From JAAZKA01 sp034926225 (GTDB lineage: Bacteria; Bacillota; Clostridia; Oscillospirales; QAMX01): DNA of 64,000 bases. Location: contig JAYFRF010000007.1 in the NCBI GenBank assembly GCA_034926225.1, positions 149,325-213,324 on the forward strand, read 5' to 3'. The notes beneath the pieces were generated by a model. The model saw only the letters and a list, made by a program, of their open reading frames with translations. It ran no database searches and was not told the DNA's origin. Positions 16,173-25,325 of this stretch are shown in pieces. Within the stretch, counting starts at the first letter, position 1; each line of letters opens with the position of its first letter. The position numbers and the translations under genes were made by a program.

Positions 16173-17522
16173 TCAGCAGAGTTCTTTTTCCGTTTCCGCG
16201 ATGGCTTCTTCGATGATTTCAAGTCCCTTCATTGCGACCTCGTCCTCCATGATCAGCTGCGGCGACAGTCTGAGGATATGTCCGGACGGTACCCAGGCAA
16301 GCCCCTTTGCGAAAGCTTTTTTATAGACGAGCTTCCCCGCATCCGGGAATTCCTCCTTCGTTTCTCGGTCACGCACCAGCTCGATCGCAAGCAGGCAGCC
16401 GAGTCCCCGCACATCGCCGACGATCGGATGGGCGTCCTTGATCTCGCCGAGACGCTTGAGCATGATCTCACCCAGATGCGCCGAGCGTTCGCACAGATGC
16501 TCCCCCTCGATCACCTCGATCGACGCGAGCGCTGCCGCGCAGGCCATCGGGTTGCCGCCGTAGCTCGACGATGCGGAGATCTTCTCGATGGCATCCTTAT
16601 ACCGATCCGACACGCACATCGCGGTCACCGGGAAGCCGTTGCCGAATCCCTTGCCGAGCGTCGTGATGTCCGGAATCGTGTTCCAGTGTTCCATCGCAAA
16701 CATCTTTCCCGTACGCGCCATGCAGGTCAGCACCTCGTCCGCGATCAGCAAGCAGCCGAGCTTATCGCAGAGCTTACGCAGCCGCGGGATGAACTCCGGC
16801 GGGGGCACCACGGAGCCACCCCAGCCCTGCACAGGCTCGAGTATGATCCCCGCGAGTCTGCCCGTCGTCTCCTGCTTAATTTTCTGCTCGAGGAAGTCCG
16901 CGCAATAGCAGCCGCATTCCGGATGCTTCATCCGGAACGGGCAGCGATAACAATTCGGACGCGGCGACAGGAAGAACCCCGGCGCGCGCATACCCTGCGT
17001 TGCGTCCACGCCCGCGCAGCTTACCGCGCCCATCGTCTTGCCGTGAAAATCGCGCCAGAACGACATGAACTCGAATTTGCCCGTCACCGCTCTCGCGCAG
17101 CGCAGCGCGGCTTCCACCGCCGTTGTGCCGGAATCGTAGAGCTGGATGCCGTTTAAGTCGCCGTTCGTCGTTGCGGCGAGCTTTTCTAAAAGCTTCATCT
17201 TGATTTCCGTCGTGAAATCGTGGCAGTTCATCAGTTTTTTTGCCTGTACGGCCACCGCCTCACTGATTTTCGGATGGCAGTGCCCAAGCCCCGTGACGTA
17301 AATGCCCGACGAAAAATCAATGTACTTATTGCCGTCTGCGTCCGTCAGGACGCAGCCGTAACCGGAGTCAAACGCCACCGGAAAAAGCTGCACCTGACTG
17401 GAGTAGCCCTTCATGTATTTCGCCGCGCGGGTATGCATCTCCGTCGAGCGCGGCCCCGGCACGGCTGTTCTGATCGACGGTACCTCGTTTAAGTCTACAT
17501 GCGCCCAGTAATTTTTATCCAT
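16173..17522 (-). CDS. Class III PLP-dependent aminotransferase
   Basis: 449 residues. PLP-binding motifs: LIADEVLTCMARTGKMFAME (Asp262) and TTLGKGFGNGFP with the Schiff-base Lys291; the GIYVTGLGHCHP segment is also class III-typical. A Cys-rich insertion CYRCPFRMKHPECGCYC (191-207) occurs in one branch of GabT-like enzymes. These enzymes move an amino group between an omega- or alpha-amine and a 2-oxo acid. It is the last gene of the eight-gene operon, 18 bases after the beta-helix gene. In a sugar-catabolic operon it may remove the amine of an amino sugar or amino acid moiety (inference). Confidence 0.9.
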   Translation of the reverse strand: MDKNYWAHVDLNEVPSIRTAVPGPRSTEMHTRAAKYMKGYSSQVQLFPVAFDSGYGCVLTDADGNKYIDFSSGIYVTGLGHCHPKISEAVAVQAKKLMNCHDFTTEIKMKLLEKLAATTNGDLNGIQLYDSGTTAVEAALRCARAVTGKFEFMSFWRDFHGKTMGAVSCAGVDATQGMRAPGFFLSPRPNCYRCPFRMKHPECGCYCADFLEQKIKQETTGRLAGIILEPVQGWGGSVVPPPEFIPRLRKLCDKLGCLLIADEVLTCMARTGKMFAMEHWNTIPDITTLGKGFGNGFPVTAMCVSDRYKDAIEKISASSSYGGNPMACAAALASIEVIEGEHLCERSAHLGEIMLKRLGEIKDAHPIVGDVRGLGCLLAIELVRDRETKEEFPDAGKLVYKKAFAKGLAWVPSGHILRLSPQLIMEDEVAMKGLEIIEEAIAETEKELC

Positions 17523-17540
17523 TGTTCCTTAAATCCTCAC

Positions 17541-19013
17541 TCAATTCTCGGTGTCCGCGCGGATTCCGTCGCCAAAAACAAGCTTTGTCTCTTCCCCGCG
17601 CATCTCGACATTCCGCGCGCGCAGCTGCACGTCGCAGCCACGTCCGGCAAAGACCGCCTTTGCAAACTCATTCGCCCGTACGCCGTCAACCGTCAGTCCG
17701 CGCACATGCGCGTTATTAAAATAGACCGCCGCAATATCGTCATAACCGTAGGAGGTACCATACTGCTTGCCGCCATCCTCGCCGAAGTCCTCCGGACGGG
17801 GCAGGGCGTTCCAGGCACTGCCAACATCGCGGATGCGGATGCAGTCGTACTGCCCAGGTCCGAAATAGACCGGCATGATGGACTTGCCGAACGTCTGCAC
17901 ATTCTCGATCAGCGCGTCCCGCAGCGTACACCCCAGCGTCACGCCGAAGCATGCGCTCGATTGCACGTTCCGTACCGTTATGTTGAAAGTATCGCCGGGT
18001 TTTGCGCGGTTTGCCGGGTCGTTATCCTTATAATAGTGATCCTGCCCGATACGTACCCCCGCGCCGCCGCGGCGGTCTCCGCGGAACATAGACCAGTACG
18101 GCTCCTCCAGCGCCCATGTTGTCCGCGATTCAAGCACATAGTCCTTTGAAAACGGTGCGAGGAACGCATACTCCGAAGCGCCCGGGTCACTCGGGTCGAT
18201 CTCGCACGCCGCCTGTACGTTCTCGATCAGGACGTTATAAAGCTTCCTGCCGTCCTGATTCAAAAGCCGCACCTGTGCGCACATTGCCGCGGTCGTGATG
18301 TTGCGCACGATCACGTTATGGATGGAGTCGTCCATATTTTCGACCCGCATCCGGGCGTCAAATCCATGGTCAAGGCAGGTCAGCGCCACTGTATCGTCCT
18401 GCGTGTAGCCGGAAATGTTCTCGATGACAAATCCGTTGCAGCCCGTGCGCAGATCGACGCCGTCGGCGTTCGGCGCGTTGCCGATGCTCATAAAGCGGAT
18501 ATTCGACACCCGCGAATTCGCGCAGAAGTGGAACGTCATCCCCCACCACCGCTGATGCAGGATATTCAGGTTCTCCACAATCACCCGCTCGCAGTTATGA
18601 AAGTGCAGCATCGTATTGACGATGATATGGGGTCGCCCGTCCTTTTCGGAATTGCGCTCCACGAGTCCGTTATGATTGCCGCCGTCTAAGATGGCATGCC
18701 CGATGCCGATAATAAGGATATCGTACTGCCGCCCCGCACGCGTTTTCGCCTGGTCCGTGCGAGCGTTTGCGTTACGGAACAGGTTGTCGTACACGCCGTC
18801 GTCCTGCCGGAGATGGCAGTTGTCGAGCACGAGGATGCTGCCTGAATGCAGCAGCACGGCTTGCGGGATCATCCAGATATCCTGCCCTGTACGCAGATTC
18901 CGGCGCGGAATCGTTACCTTTTCGCCCGTCTCCGCCGCCGCGTCGACCGCGCGCTGAATCATCTCGGCGTCGCTGGCAGCGTCAAGGTAGAAGTTTGGGT
19001 CAAATCGGGTCAT
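17541..19013 (-). CDS. Right-handed beta-helix protein, GH28 polygalacturonase-like
   Basis: 490 residues, no signal peptide. Pectin-lyase-fold repeats are obvious (runs such as NCERVIVENLNILHQ, NSRVSNIRFMSIGN, DSIHNVIVRNITT, RDALIENVQTFG). GH28-like acidic motifs appear as NADGVDLRTG and YTQDDTVAL (compare NTDG and QDDC in polygalacturonases), preceded by GIGHAILDGG. The His and Arg-x-Lys motifs of classical GH28 are not clearly present, so substrate may differ from pectin. Ten bases separate it from the GH5-like gene upstream. An intracellular location implies action on short imported glycans. Confidence 0.82.
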   Translation of the reverse strand: MTRFDPNFYLDAASDAEMIQRAVDAAAETGEKVTIPRRNLRTGQDIWMIPQAVLLHSGSILVLDNCHLRQDDGVYDNLFRNANARTDQAKTRAGRQYDILIIGIGHAILDGGNHNGLVERNSEKDGRPHIIVNTMLHFHNCERVIVENLNILHQRWWGMTFHFCANSRVSNIRFMSIGNAPNADGVDLRTGCNGFVIENISGYTQDDTVALTCLDHGFDARMRVENMDDSIHNVIVRNITTAAMCAQVRLLNQDGRKLYNVLIENVQAACEIDPSDPGASEYAFLAPFSKDYVLESRTTWALEEPYWSMFRGDRRGGAGVRIGQDHYYKDNDPANRAKPGDTFNITVRNVQSSACFGVTLGCTLRDALIENVQTFGKSIMPVYFGPGQYDCIRIRDVGSAWNALPRPEDFGEDGGKQYGTSYGYDDIAAVYFNNAHVRGLTVDGVRANEFAKAVFAGRGCDVQLRARNVEMRGEETKLVFGDGIRADTEN

Positions 19014-19023
19014 ACAAGCCTCC

Positions 19024-20970
19024 TTATTCCGCCGTTATCAGATAATACACGCTCGCAAACTGCTCGCCAACCGTGAAGACCATCCCGTCGTCCGTATATT
19101 CCACCGGAACCGCGCCGTGGTACATGCCCTCCGCGTTGACCGCCCAGACACGCAGATCGCGCCGCGCCGTCTTGATCGTGATTTTTGCCTCGATGACCTC
19201 CGCGAGAATCGGCGCGTGTCCGTATTCTTCCATATGCTCGCCGTCGAACTTTGCGCCCGTGTTCTCCGCGCGGCCGACCGTCGTTAAGAGCATATTATCC
19301 GACTCCGCGATCGGCGCGTCCGTGAGGCTGGACAGCGCGATGACGGCAAACTCGCTCCCAGCCTCCACCGACATGGCCTTCAGGGTAAGCTTCCCCTGAC
19401 GCGTAAGCAGTCCGTAAGCCGCCTGCGTACGGTCGGTGTCGATCACACCGTACCCCTTCTCCCAGGAACGGTACAGCTCGCCCGTATCCGCCCGCACCTC
19501 GCCCGCCGTCTCCGGAATCACACGCCGGTCCTGCGGGATTCCCTCGCCGTCGAACTTCGCGCCCACACGGCATTTCTCCGGCAGCGTCATAAACGCTTCC
19601 CGCGAGCCGCCGCGATGCAGGTTCGATACGTTGACATTGACCTCGCTGTCCGCACGCTTCACGTCGCCGCGCCGCGTGATCAGTGCCGCCTGATAGAACA
19701 GTCCGAACTTCGCCGGGTCGTTCCACGTCGAGAAGATGCCCTCCCGGTACGCGACGCCGCCGATCGCACCGGAGCTTGTCTCCTTGCCGAGGGTGTCCAT
19801 CCGATCGAGGTGGGACATATACGCATACGTGTGAATCGCGTAGCCGCTCCAGCCCTGCAGCGCGCCCACGGCGGCATACAGCAGCGGGCTTTCCGCGCGA
19901 TACGCATTCGGCCACGGGACATCCCACTCGGAAATGAAGTACGGTTTATCCAAAACGGAATTGAACGCAAGCGTACCGAAGCCCTGATCCGGTACCTCTG
20001 TAATGCGGCGGTTCATGCAGTTGTGCTTCCCCCACTGCCAGTCATAGAAGTACACATGCCCGTCGAGGAAGTCGCCCGCGAGCTGCGTCTTCGTATTCGC
20101 ACCGCAGATTGACCAGTTTGTGCCGCAAAGCGGGATTTTTACGCCTATTTCTCGTAGGAAGGTCATCATCTCCCGATAATAACGCTCTTGCAGCTCCATC
20201 TTGAACGCATCGAGATGTACATCCTCCGCCGCGTTCACGTCACAGGTAAACGCGTCGTCCGTATAGCCCTTCGTCCGCAGCCATTTATCATACAGCGCGC
20301 GGAACTCCGACACATAGGGCTCGACCGTGAGCGGGCGCGAGAACAGGTCGGATTCGTTGACAATCTCACCCATCACGAACACCGGATCATCCTTATGCGC
20401 AAGGCCGGTGTACGGGTTGATATGTGTCCAGAAATCGTAGGCGAACTTCTTTTGCAGCTCGATCATCCGGCGGTTGTACCCTGAATACGGCTTTCCCGCG
20501 TCGCTGAGTGCGATCGTGTTCTCCACCCCGTCGACCGCCTTGAACTTGCGGTAAGTGAAAATATCCATGTATACGTAGATGCCCTCGCGCTTTAAACAGT
20601 AGATCAGGTAATCGAGCCGCTTCATGCTCTCAGGGTCAAGCTCCGTCGTGCGTTCGAGGCGCTTGCCCTTCGAGAATTGGAAGATATTCGGCGTATGCCA
20701 CTCGGAATCGAGCTGATGGAAGCGCACAATGTTGCAGCCGATCTTCGCAAGCCGCCGTGCGACCTTCTCGGCATAGTCTGTCTCCGGGAAATTAGCCGCG
20801 CCGTTGAAATTCGTACCCCAGAACCGCGCCGGGGCGCCGTCCTCGAAGACAAGCGCCTGCCCGTCGACTTTAACAAAGCCATGCTTCCCGGCGGGGGCGT
20901 CGTCATACACAAAGCGTAAATCGAGCGGCGCATCGTCATAGTAGGACGGCCACGGAATCCATTTCGTCAT
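19024..20970 (-). CDS. GH5-like (clan GH-A) glycoside hydrolase
   Basis: 648 residues, no signal peptide. The (beta/alpha)8 barrel contains the GH-A landmarks: RFWGTNFNGAANFPE, GCNIVRFHQLDSEW, acid/base Asn205-Glu206 in VMGEIVNESD, and the nucleophile Glu348 in PYFISEWDVPWPN. A C-terminal beta-rich region (about 430-648) resembles accessory sandwich domains. Family GH5 mannanase/cellulase-like enzymes hydrolyse beta-linked glycans with retention. It lies 4 bases after the ceramidase-like gene in the operon. The exact specificity cannot be read from the sequence. Confidence 0.85.
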   Translation of the reverse strand: MTKWIPWPSYYDDAPLDLRFVYDDAPAGKHGFVKVDGQALVFEDGAPARFWGTNFNGAANFPETDYAEKVARRLAKIGCNIVRFHQLDSEWHTPNIFQFSKGKRLERTTELDPESMKRLDYLIYCLKREGIYVYMDIFTYRKFKAVDGVENTIALSDAGKPYSGYNRRMIELQKKFAYDFWTHINPYTGLAHKDDPVFVMGEIVNESDLFSRPLTVEPYVSEFRALYDKWLRTKGYTDDAFTCDVNAAEDVHLDAFKMELQERYYREMMTFLREIGVKIPLCGTNWSICGANTKTQLAGDFLDGHVYFYDWQWGKHNCMNRRITEVPDQGFGTLAFNSVLDKPYFISEWDVPWPNAYRAESPLLYAAVGALQGWSGYAIHTYAYMSHLDRMDTLGKETSSGAIGGVAYREGIFSTWNDPAKFGLFYQAALITRRGDVKRADSEVNVNVSNLHRGGSREAFMTLPEKCRVGAKFDGEGIPQDRRVIPETAGEVRADTGELYRSWEKGYGVIDTDRTQAAYGLLTRQGKLTLKAMSVEAGSEFAVIALSSLTDAPIAESDNMLLTTVGRAENTGAKFDGEHMEEYGHAPILAEVIEAKITIKTARRDLRVWAVNAEGMYHGAVPVEYTDDGMVFTVGEQFASVYYLITAE

Positions 20971-20974
20971 GTTA

Positions 20975-22519
20975 CTATACCTCCTGATGTAATTCTTTTA
21001 AGATTTTAACGGTCTCTTCGACAAGCTCCTGCCCGCCCTCCGGCGATACGATATTGCAGTACATGCTGGCCGAGTACCCGCGTCCATGAGCGCCGCGCTC
21101 CGTGCAAAGATATGTGCCCCCGTCCGGACCGGGCTGACCCGCAAGCTGCACGATAAAGGTCTGGATGAACGGACTGCGCGCCTGGATGCGGTGCTGGTAG
21201 TCCATATATAGCTCAAACCGGTTCGACGCGAATGCGATGTCGCCGATTTGAATCACATGCAGCTCCATCGGCAGCTTCGGCTGCTCCTTTTGCGTTTGAT
21301 ACCGGTCGATGATCTTCTCAAACCGGTTGCGCGACGCCGCGAGAATGGAATTGTGGAACAGGTCGTCCTTGGGGTCGTCCGTCTTGACAAAGGCTTTGTC
21401 CGCAAGCGCCGTAAGCCCCTCCTCGGCGATCCGATATTCCTCGTCCGTGATGATGCGCTTCGAGAGCGCAACCATACTGACCGTATGCCGTACCGGGAGC
21501 TCTGTAAAGATCTCCTTTTTCGCCCACGCGTACACTTCGTCAAAGCACGCCGCTACGCGCTCGGCAATCTCCATACGATTAATGCGTTCCTGCTTATTCC
21601 GCGCTTTCGTCTCGATTTCTCCGTATTTTAAGCGATACCGCCGCTCCTGCGCCGCCTTATAATGCAAAATCCTCGGCGAGAGGTCACCCGCGGCCGCGCA
21701 CTGCGGTAAAATGAAGATATTACCGTATTTTTTGCGCAGCAGCGCGCGGATATCGTGCCAGTAATCCGCGCTCAAAAAATACTCGCCCTCCGAGTTCTGC
21801 GAGGGGCAGGGAATATTAATGATCGCACCAGTCAGCTTCTCATCAGAGTCGAAGGTAAACATCAGATTGACAAAGTGATCGGCTCCGGCTTCGTAATGGC
21901 TGAACCGGTCGTCGTTCGTGTTGCCGTACATCACTGCGTGTCCGTTCACGCCATGCGTAGAGTTGATGACCGCGCCGGGACGCTTGGATACATCGTCGAA
22001 ATACACGACGCGGCGTGAATGCGCGACGACAGCATAACCATAGCCGTACGCGATGCCGCCCTCCGTGCGCGTCTCGTATGCTTCGCAGACCGCCTCCGCC
22101 GCCTTACCCGCCAGAAAATGCCGATACGCGTCGCTCGATGCGATTTCGATACCGTCATGCGGCACCTGTGAGCACAGTGGTGTGGACGTGCCGGATTTCG
22201 TGATTTTCGCCGCGTCGTCGTAGTAATGCGACGGCCCTGTATGCGCGTGCGTGCAGTTCATCAGGATCTTCTCCGTCGGGATCTCCGCGTTTTTAGCCTT
22301 GACCGCCGCGCGGATCTCGTCGAGTAACCCCGAACGGATGACCACCATGTCGCCGGAAAGAAAAATCGTGAGATCCTCTCCCCCGTCTACGACCAGCGCG
22401 GTCACCGTCACCGGGTCGAGGATGCCCTCGGAAATGCGCATATGAAACTGCCCCGGTATATTGATCGGCGCCCCCGTCGACACGTCGCGCGCCGCCCAAC
22501 CGATTTTCAAGCTTCCCAT
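20975..22519 (-). CDS. Neutral/alkaline ceramidase-like hydrolase, paralogue 3
   Basis: 514 residues without signal peptide, the third of three tandem paralogues. The ceramidase N-domain hallmark is MNCTHAHTGP (His91-x-His93, zinc ligands in ceramidase), with IGWAARDVST at the N-terminus, QCAAAGDLSPR in the middle and RGAHGRGYSAS near the C-terminus. Known neutral ceramidases are larger, secreted, and hydrolyse N-acyl-sphingosine amide bonds. These short cytosolic relatives are annotated by family only and their substrates are unknown. It has about 60 extra central residues (KYGEIETKARNKQERINRM region) compared with its siblings. Confidence 0.8.
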   Translation of the reverse strand: MGSLKIGWAARDVSTGAPINIPGQFHMRISEGILDPVTVTALVVDGGEDLTIFLSGDMVVIRSGLLDEIRAAVKAKNAEIPTEKILMNCTHAHTGPSHYYDDAAKITKSGTSTPLCSQVPHDGIEIASSDAYRHFLAGKAAEAVCEAYETRTEGGIAYGYGYAVVAHSRRVVYFDDVSKRPGAVINSTHGVNGHAVMYGNTNDDRFSHYEAGADHFVNLMFTFDSDEKLTGAIINIPCPSQNSEGEYFLSADYWHDIRALLRKKYGNIFILPQCAAAGDLSPRILHYKAAQERRYRLKYGEIETKARNKQERINRMEIAERVAACFDEVYAWAKKEIFTELPVRHTVSMVALSKRIITDEEYRIAEEGLTALADKAFVKTDDPKDDLFHNSILAASRNRFEKIIDRYQTQKEQPKLPMELHVIQIGDIAFASNRFELYMDYQHRIQARSPFIQTFIVQLAGQPGPDGGTYLCTERGAHGRGYSASMYCNIVSPEGGQELVEETVKILKELHQEV

Positions 22520-22533
22520 ATGAATAACCCTCC

Positions 22534-23913
22534 TTAAAACAGCTTTTGCAGCATCTCAATGCTTTCCCGTACCAGGATCTCGCCGCCCGCCGGCGACGTC
22601 TGCCCTGAAAAGATTGTCGCGCTGTATCCTTCTCCGCGTACGCCGCGCGCTGTCGCCAGATACCCCGGGCAGTCCCCCGCAAGCTCCGCGTCAAAGAGCT
22701 GCACGCCCCGCATCGCCGCGCGAATGCGGTCGGCATATTCCACATACAGCTCGAACGGGTTTGTGATCAGCGCCATTTTCCCGATGCGCACCGCGTGAAC
22801 GTCAATTTCGAAGTATTCCTGCGTGTCCCGATACCGTTTGACCTCCGCGAGCGCCTTTGAAAACCGAAACGTGTCCCGAAAGCCCTGCGACACCATCTTT
22901 TCATAGTTTAAGTCGTCGCCATACTTCGCCCGCAGCTCCGAAAGCCACGCCTGTGCCGCGTCGCGCTCCTCTTTCGTGCTCTGCCAGAGCGGAAGACGCA
23001 CCCGGCGGTAGCTCTGCGCATAATCCGCGCCGTCATACCGCGTCAGGGTCTTCTCCCGATGCTCGAGAATCGCCTTCGCCACGCGCTTGCCGAGTTCCTC
23101 ACGTCCGTCTTCCTCCCGATCATTCGGCTCTTCCGGATAACGTCCTAAGAGCACATGCGGCGACAGATCCCCCGCCGCGCTGACAAGCCCCAGCACCTTG
23201 ACATCGCCGAGCGCCGCCTTGATCTCACGCCGCGTTACCCCGAAATAGTCCGGCGTTATGTAATCCTTGCTTTCGACCACCTGCGCCGTACACGGTACGT
23301 CCGCGATCACGCCGTACAGCTTCCCCGTCGCCTGCTCGCGCACATACGCAAGCTCGACCGGTCCGCCGTCGCGGCTCTCCGAACGCACAAAATCGGGGCG
23401 TGTGACCTGCCCGTACATGACCGTCTTCTCATTCGTATAATGGATCCGCCGACTCACCCCTGTACGTATCCGCGCGACCGCCGTCTCCACAACGCACTCG
23501 CGCCGGTCGGCATACGCATTGCGCAGCGCGTGGGCAATCCCATACGCCACTGCCTTTCGGCAGTCGTCGGCGGAGGTCGCATCCTCCGGTATCATATGGT
23601 TACCGTTTAAGGAGGACAGCTCGTCTTTCAAATACGGCCCCGTATGAATATGCGTCGCGGAAAGAACGAGATTCTCCCGGGAGATCGGCAGGCTGTCTTT
23701 TAAAAGTGCCAGCACATCCTCCACCAGTTCGTCGACGATCGCACAGAGATCGCACGCCGCCCAGAAAAAGTTATCGCGTCCCGTGCCGATCGCCATGCCG
23801 ACGGCTAAGAGTTCGTCCGCGGGCTTCTCCGAAACGCGGATATTGTACTGTCCATGAAGCGAAACGCGTCCGGTAGGGGTAATATTTCCCTCTGCAAATC
23901 CGATTTTCAGCAT
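22534..23913 (-). CDS. Neutral/alkaline ceramidase-like hydrolase, paralogue 2
   Basis: 459 residues from ATG 23913, which follows AGGTGAGG; the frame extends to 23988, overlapping the preceding gene's end, without family sequence. Motifs: KIGFAEGNITPTG, LSATHIHTGPY (His88, His90), SAAGDLSPHVL, and ARGVRGEGYSATIF. The HxH and conserved C-terminal GYSA segments are shared with both neighbours, showing a tandem triplication followed by divergence. Five bases separate it from paralogue 1. Amidase or esterase chemistry on a zinc centre is expected from the family; the substrate is unknown. Confidence 0.8.
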   Translation of the reverse strand: MLKIGFAEGNITPTGRVSLHGQYNIRVSEKPADELLAVGMAIGTGRDNFFWAACDLCAIVDELVEDVLALLKDSLPISRENLVLSATHIHTGPYLKDELSSLNGNHMIPEDATSADDCRKAVAYGIAHALRNAYADRRECVVETAVARIRTGVSRRIHYTNEKTVMYGQVTRPDFVRSESRDGGPVELAYVREQATGKLYGVIADVPCTAQVVESKDYITPDYFGVTRREIKAALGDVKVLGLVSAAGDLSPHVLLGRYPEEPNDREEDGREELGKRVAKAILEHREKTLTRYDGADYAQSYRRVRLPLWQSTKEERDAAQAWLSELRAKYGDDLNYEKMVSQGFRDTFRFSKALAEVKRYRDTQEYFEIDVHAVRIGKMALITNPFELYVEYADRIRAAMRGVQLFDAELAGDCPGYLATARGVRGEGYSATIFSGQTSPAGGEILVRESIEMLQKLF

Positions 23914-23918
23914 AAACC

Positions 23919-25304
23919 TCACCTCTCGCTTTCCCGAATCAGCTCGACGCTCTCCCGTACCAGCACATCTCCGCCCTCCGGCGCGCACTGCCCGTTGAAA
24001 ATCATCGCGCTGTATCCTCCGCCGCGTACCGCCCGCCGCGTCGCCAGATACCCCATCGCATCGCCTGTGAGCTGTACATCAAAGATATGCAGGCCCGGAC
24101 ACGCTGCCTTGATGCGGTCGGCGTACTCGATGTAACACTCGAACGGGTTTGTCACGAACACAACGTGTCCCAGTTTGACCACGTGTATCGACACCGGGAC
24201 ATACTCGATATCCTCCTCGAACCGCCGCACCGTCACCTCGGCTTCCGAATACGCAAATCCCGGTACATGATGCCCGACAAACGGACATTTTTCGAAGTCC
24301 TCGCCCTCGGTCTTTTTCAATTCCTCAATGAACGTCTTTGCTCGGTTATACTCGACAAACGTTGGATTCCACCGCGGCAGGTACGCCGTCCGATATAGAT
24401 GCCGGTACCCTTCCCCGCCGAGTGCCCACGCGCCGCTTGCAAGCTCGCAAAGCTCCTGCGCAATCCGCTCGCCTAAGTCTTTGGCACCTTCCTCCTCGTT
24501 ATTCGACGGCTCCTGTGCCATAGCGGACAGCAGATCTCTCGGCGACAAATCCCCCGCCGACGCCGTCACGCCCAGCACCGGCACGTCGCCCAAACGCGCC
24601 TTTACATATGCGCGGGTATATCCCCAGTAATCGGAGGTGATATACTCCTTGTGTTCGACTACCTGCGCGGTACAGGGCACATTCGCGACGATGCCGGAAA
24701 TCTTACCCTTTGCGTCATAGGTGTAGAGGATGTTCGTATTCCCGCCGTCGTGGTACTCCATCGCCTTGAAATCCGGGCGGGCCACATTCCCGTACATCAC
24801 CGCGCTGCCGTCCATATAAGTCACTCGGCGGCAATACCCCGTTTGGATCGGACTGACCGCCACCCGGATCGTCGACGGCTGCATCGCGTGATAAGCGTCG
24901 ACAACCGCGGCGGCGATCCGGTGCGCCGTAAACGCGCGGTTTTCCTCCGGCGAAGTCAGCGTCTGGTCATCATTCGTATAGCGGATGAGCGCGCTCTCCG
25001 CATCACGGTTTATGTACGGCCCGGTATGGATGTGCGTGGCGCTGAGAATGAGCTGCTCCTCGTCAAAATCCGGCAGCAGCTCCCGCAGAAGCGTCGCCGT
25101 ATCGCGGACGAGCGACGCGGGGGTGAAAAGCAGGTCGCAGCCTACCCAGTAGGTCGGACATTCCCCGTCCGCGGCAACCGCCATCGCGACGGCGGTAAGC
25201 GGCGACCCCACCTCGCGTGCCACACGCTGCTCAAACTGGCCGATCAGCCCCACCGGGCAGCGCGGCGTGATATCCGCCGTCCCCCAGCCAATGCGATATT
25301 CCAT
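23919..25304 (-). CDS. Neutral/alkaline ceramidase-like hydrolase, paralogue 1
   Basis: 461 residues. Motifs: RIGWGTADITPRCPVG, LSATHIHTGPYIN (His91, His93), TASAGDLSPRDLL and RRAVRGGGYSAMIF. Most similar to paralogue 2: identical LSATHIHTGPY, and the pattern NVPCTAQVVEHKEYIT versus DVPCTAQVVESKDYIT. It follows the FGGY kinase gene by 21 bases, with AAGGAGG before the ATG. Keeping three diverged copies in one operon suggests that each acts on a different acyl or ester position, or that they form a hetero-oligomer; both are inference. Confidence 0.8.
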   Translation of the reverse strand: MEYRIGWGTADITPRCPVGLIGQFEQRVAREVGSPLTAVAMAVAADGECPTYWVGCDLLFTPASLVRDTATLLRELLPDFDEEQLILSATHIHTGPYINRDAESALIRYTNDDQTLTSPEENRAFTAHRIAAAVVDAYHAMQPSTIRVAVSPIQTGYCRRVTYMDGSAVMYGNVARPDFKAMEYHDGGNTNILYTYDAKGKISGIVANVPCTAQVVEHKEYITSDYWGYTRAYVKARLGDVPVLGVTASAGDLSPRDLLSAMAQEPSNNEEEGAKDLGERIAQELCELASGAWALGGEGYRHLYRTAYLPRWNPTFVEYNRAKTFIEELKKTEGEDFEKCPFVGHHVPGFAYSEAEVTVRRFEEDIEYVPVSIHVVKLGHVVFVTNPFECYIEYADRIKAACPGLHIFDVQLTGDAMGYLATRRAVRGGGYSAMIFNGQCAPEGGDVLVRESVELIRESER

Positions 25305-25325
25305 TCAAGACATCCTCCTTTTGTA

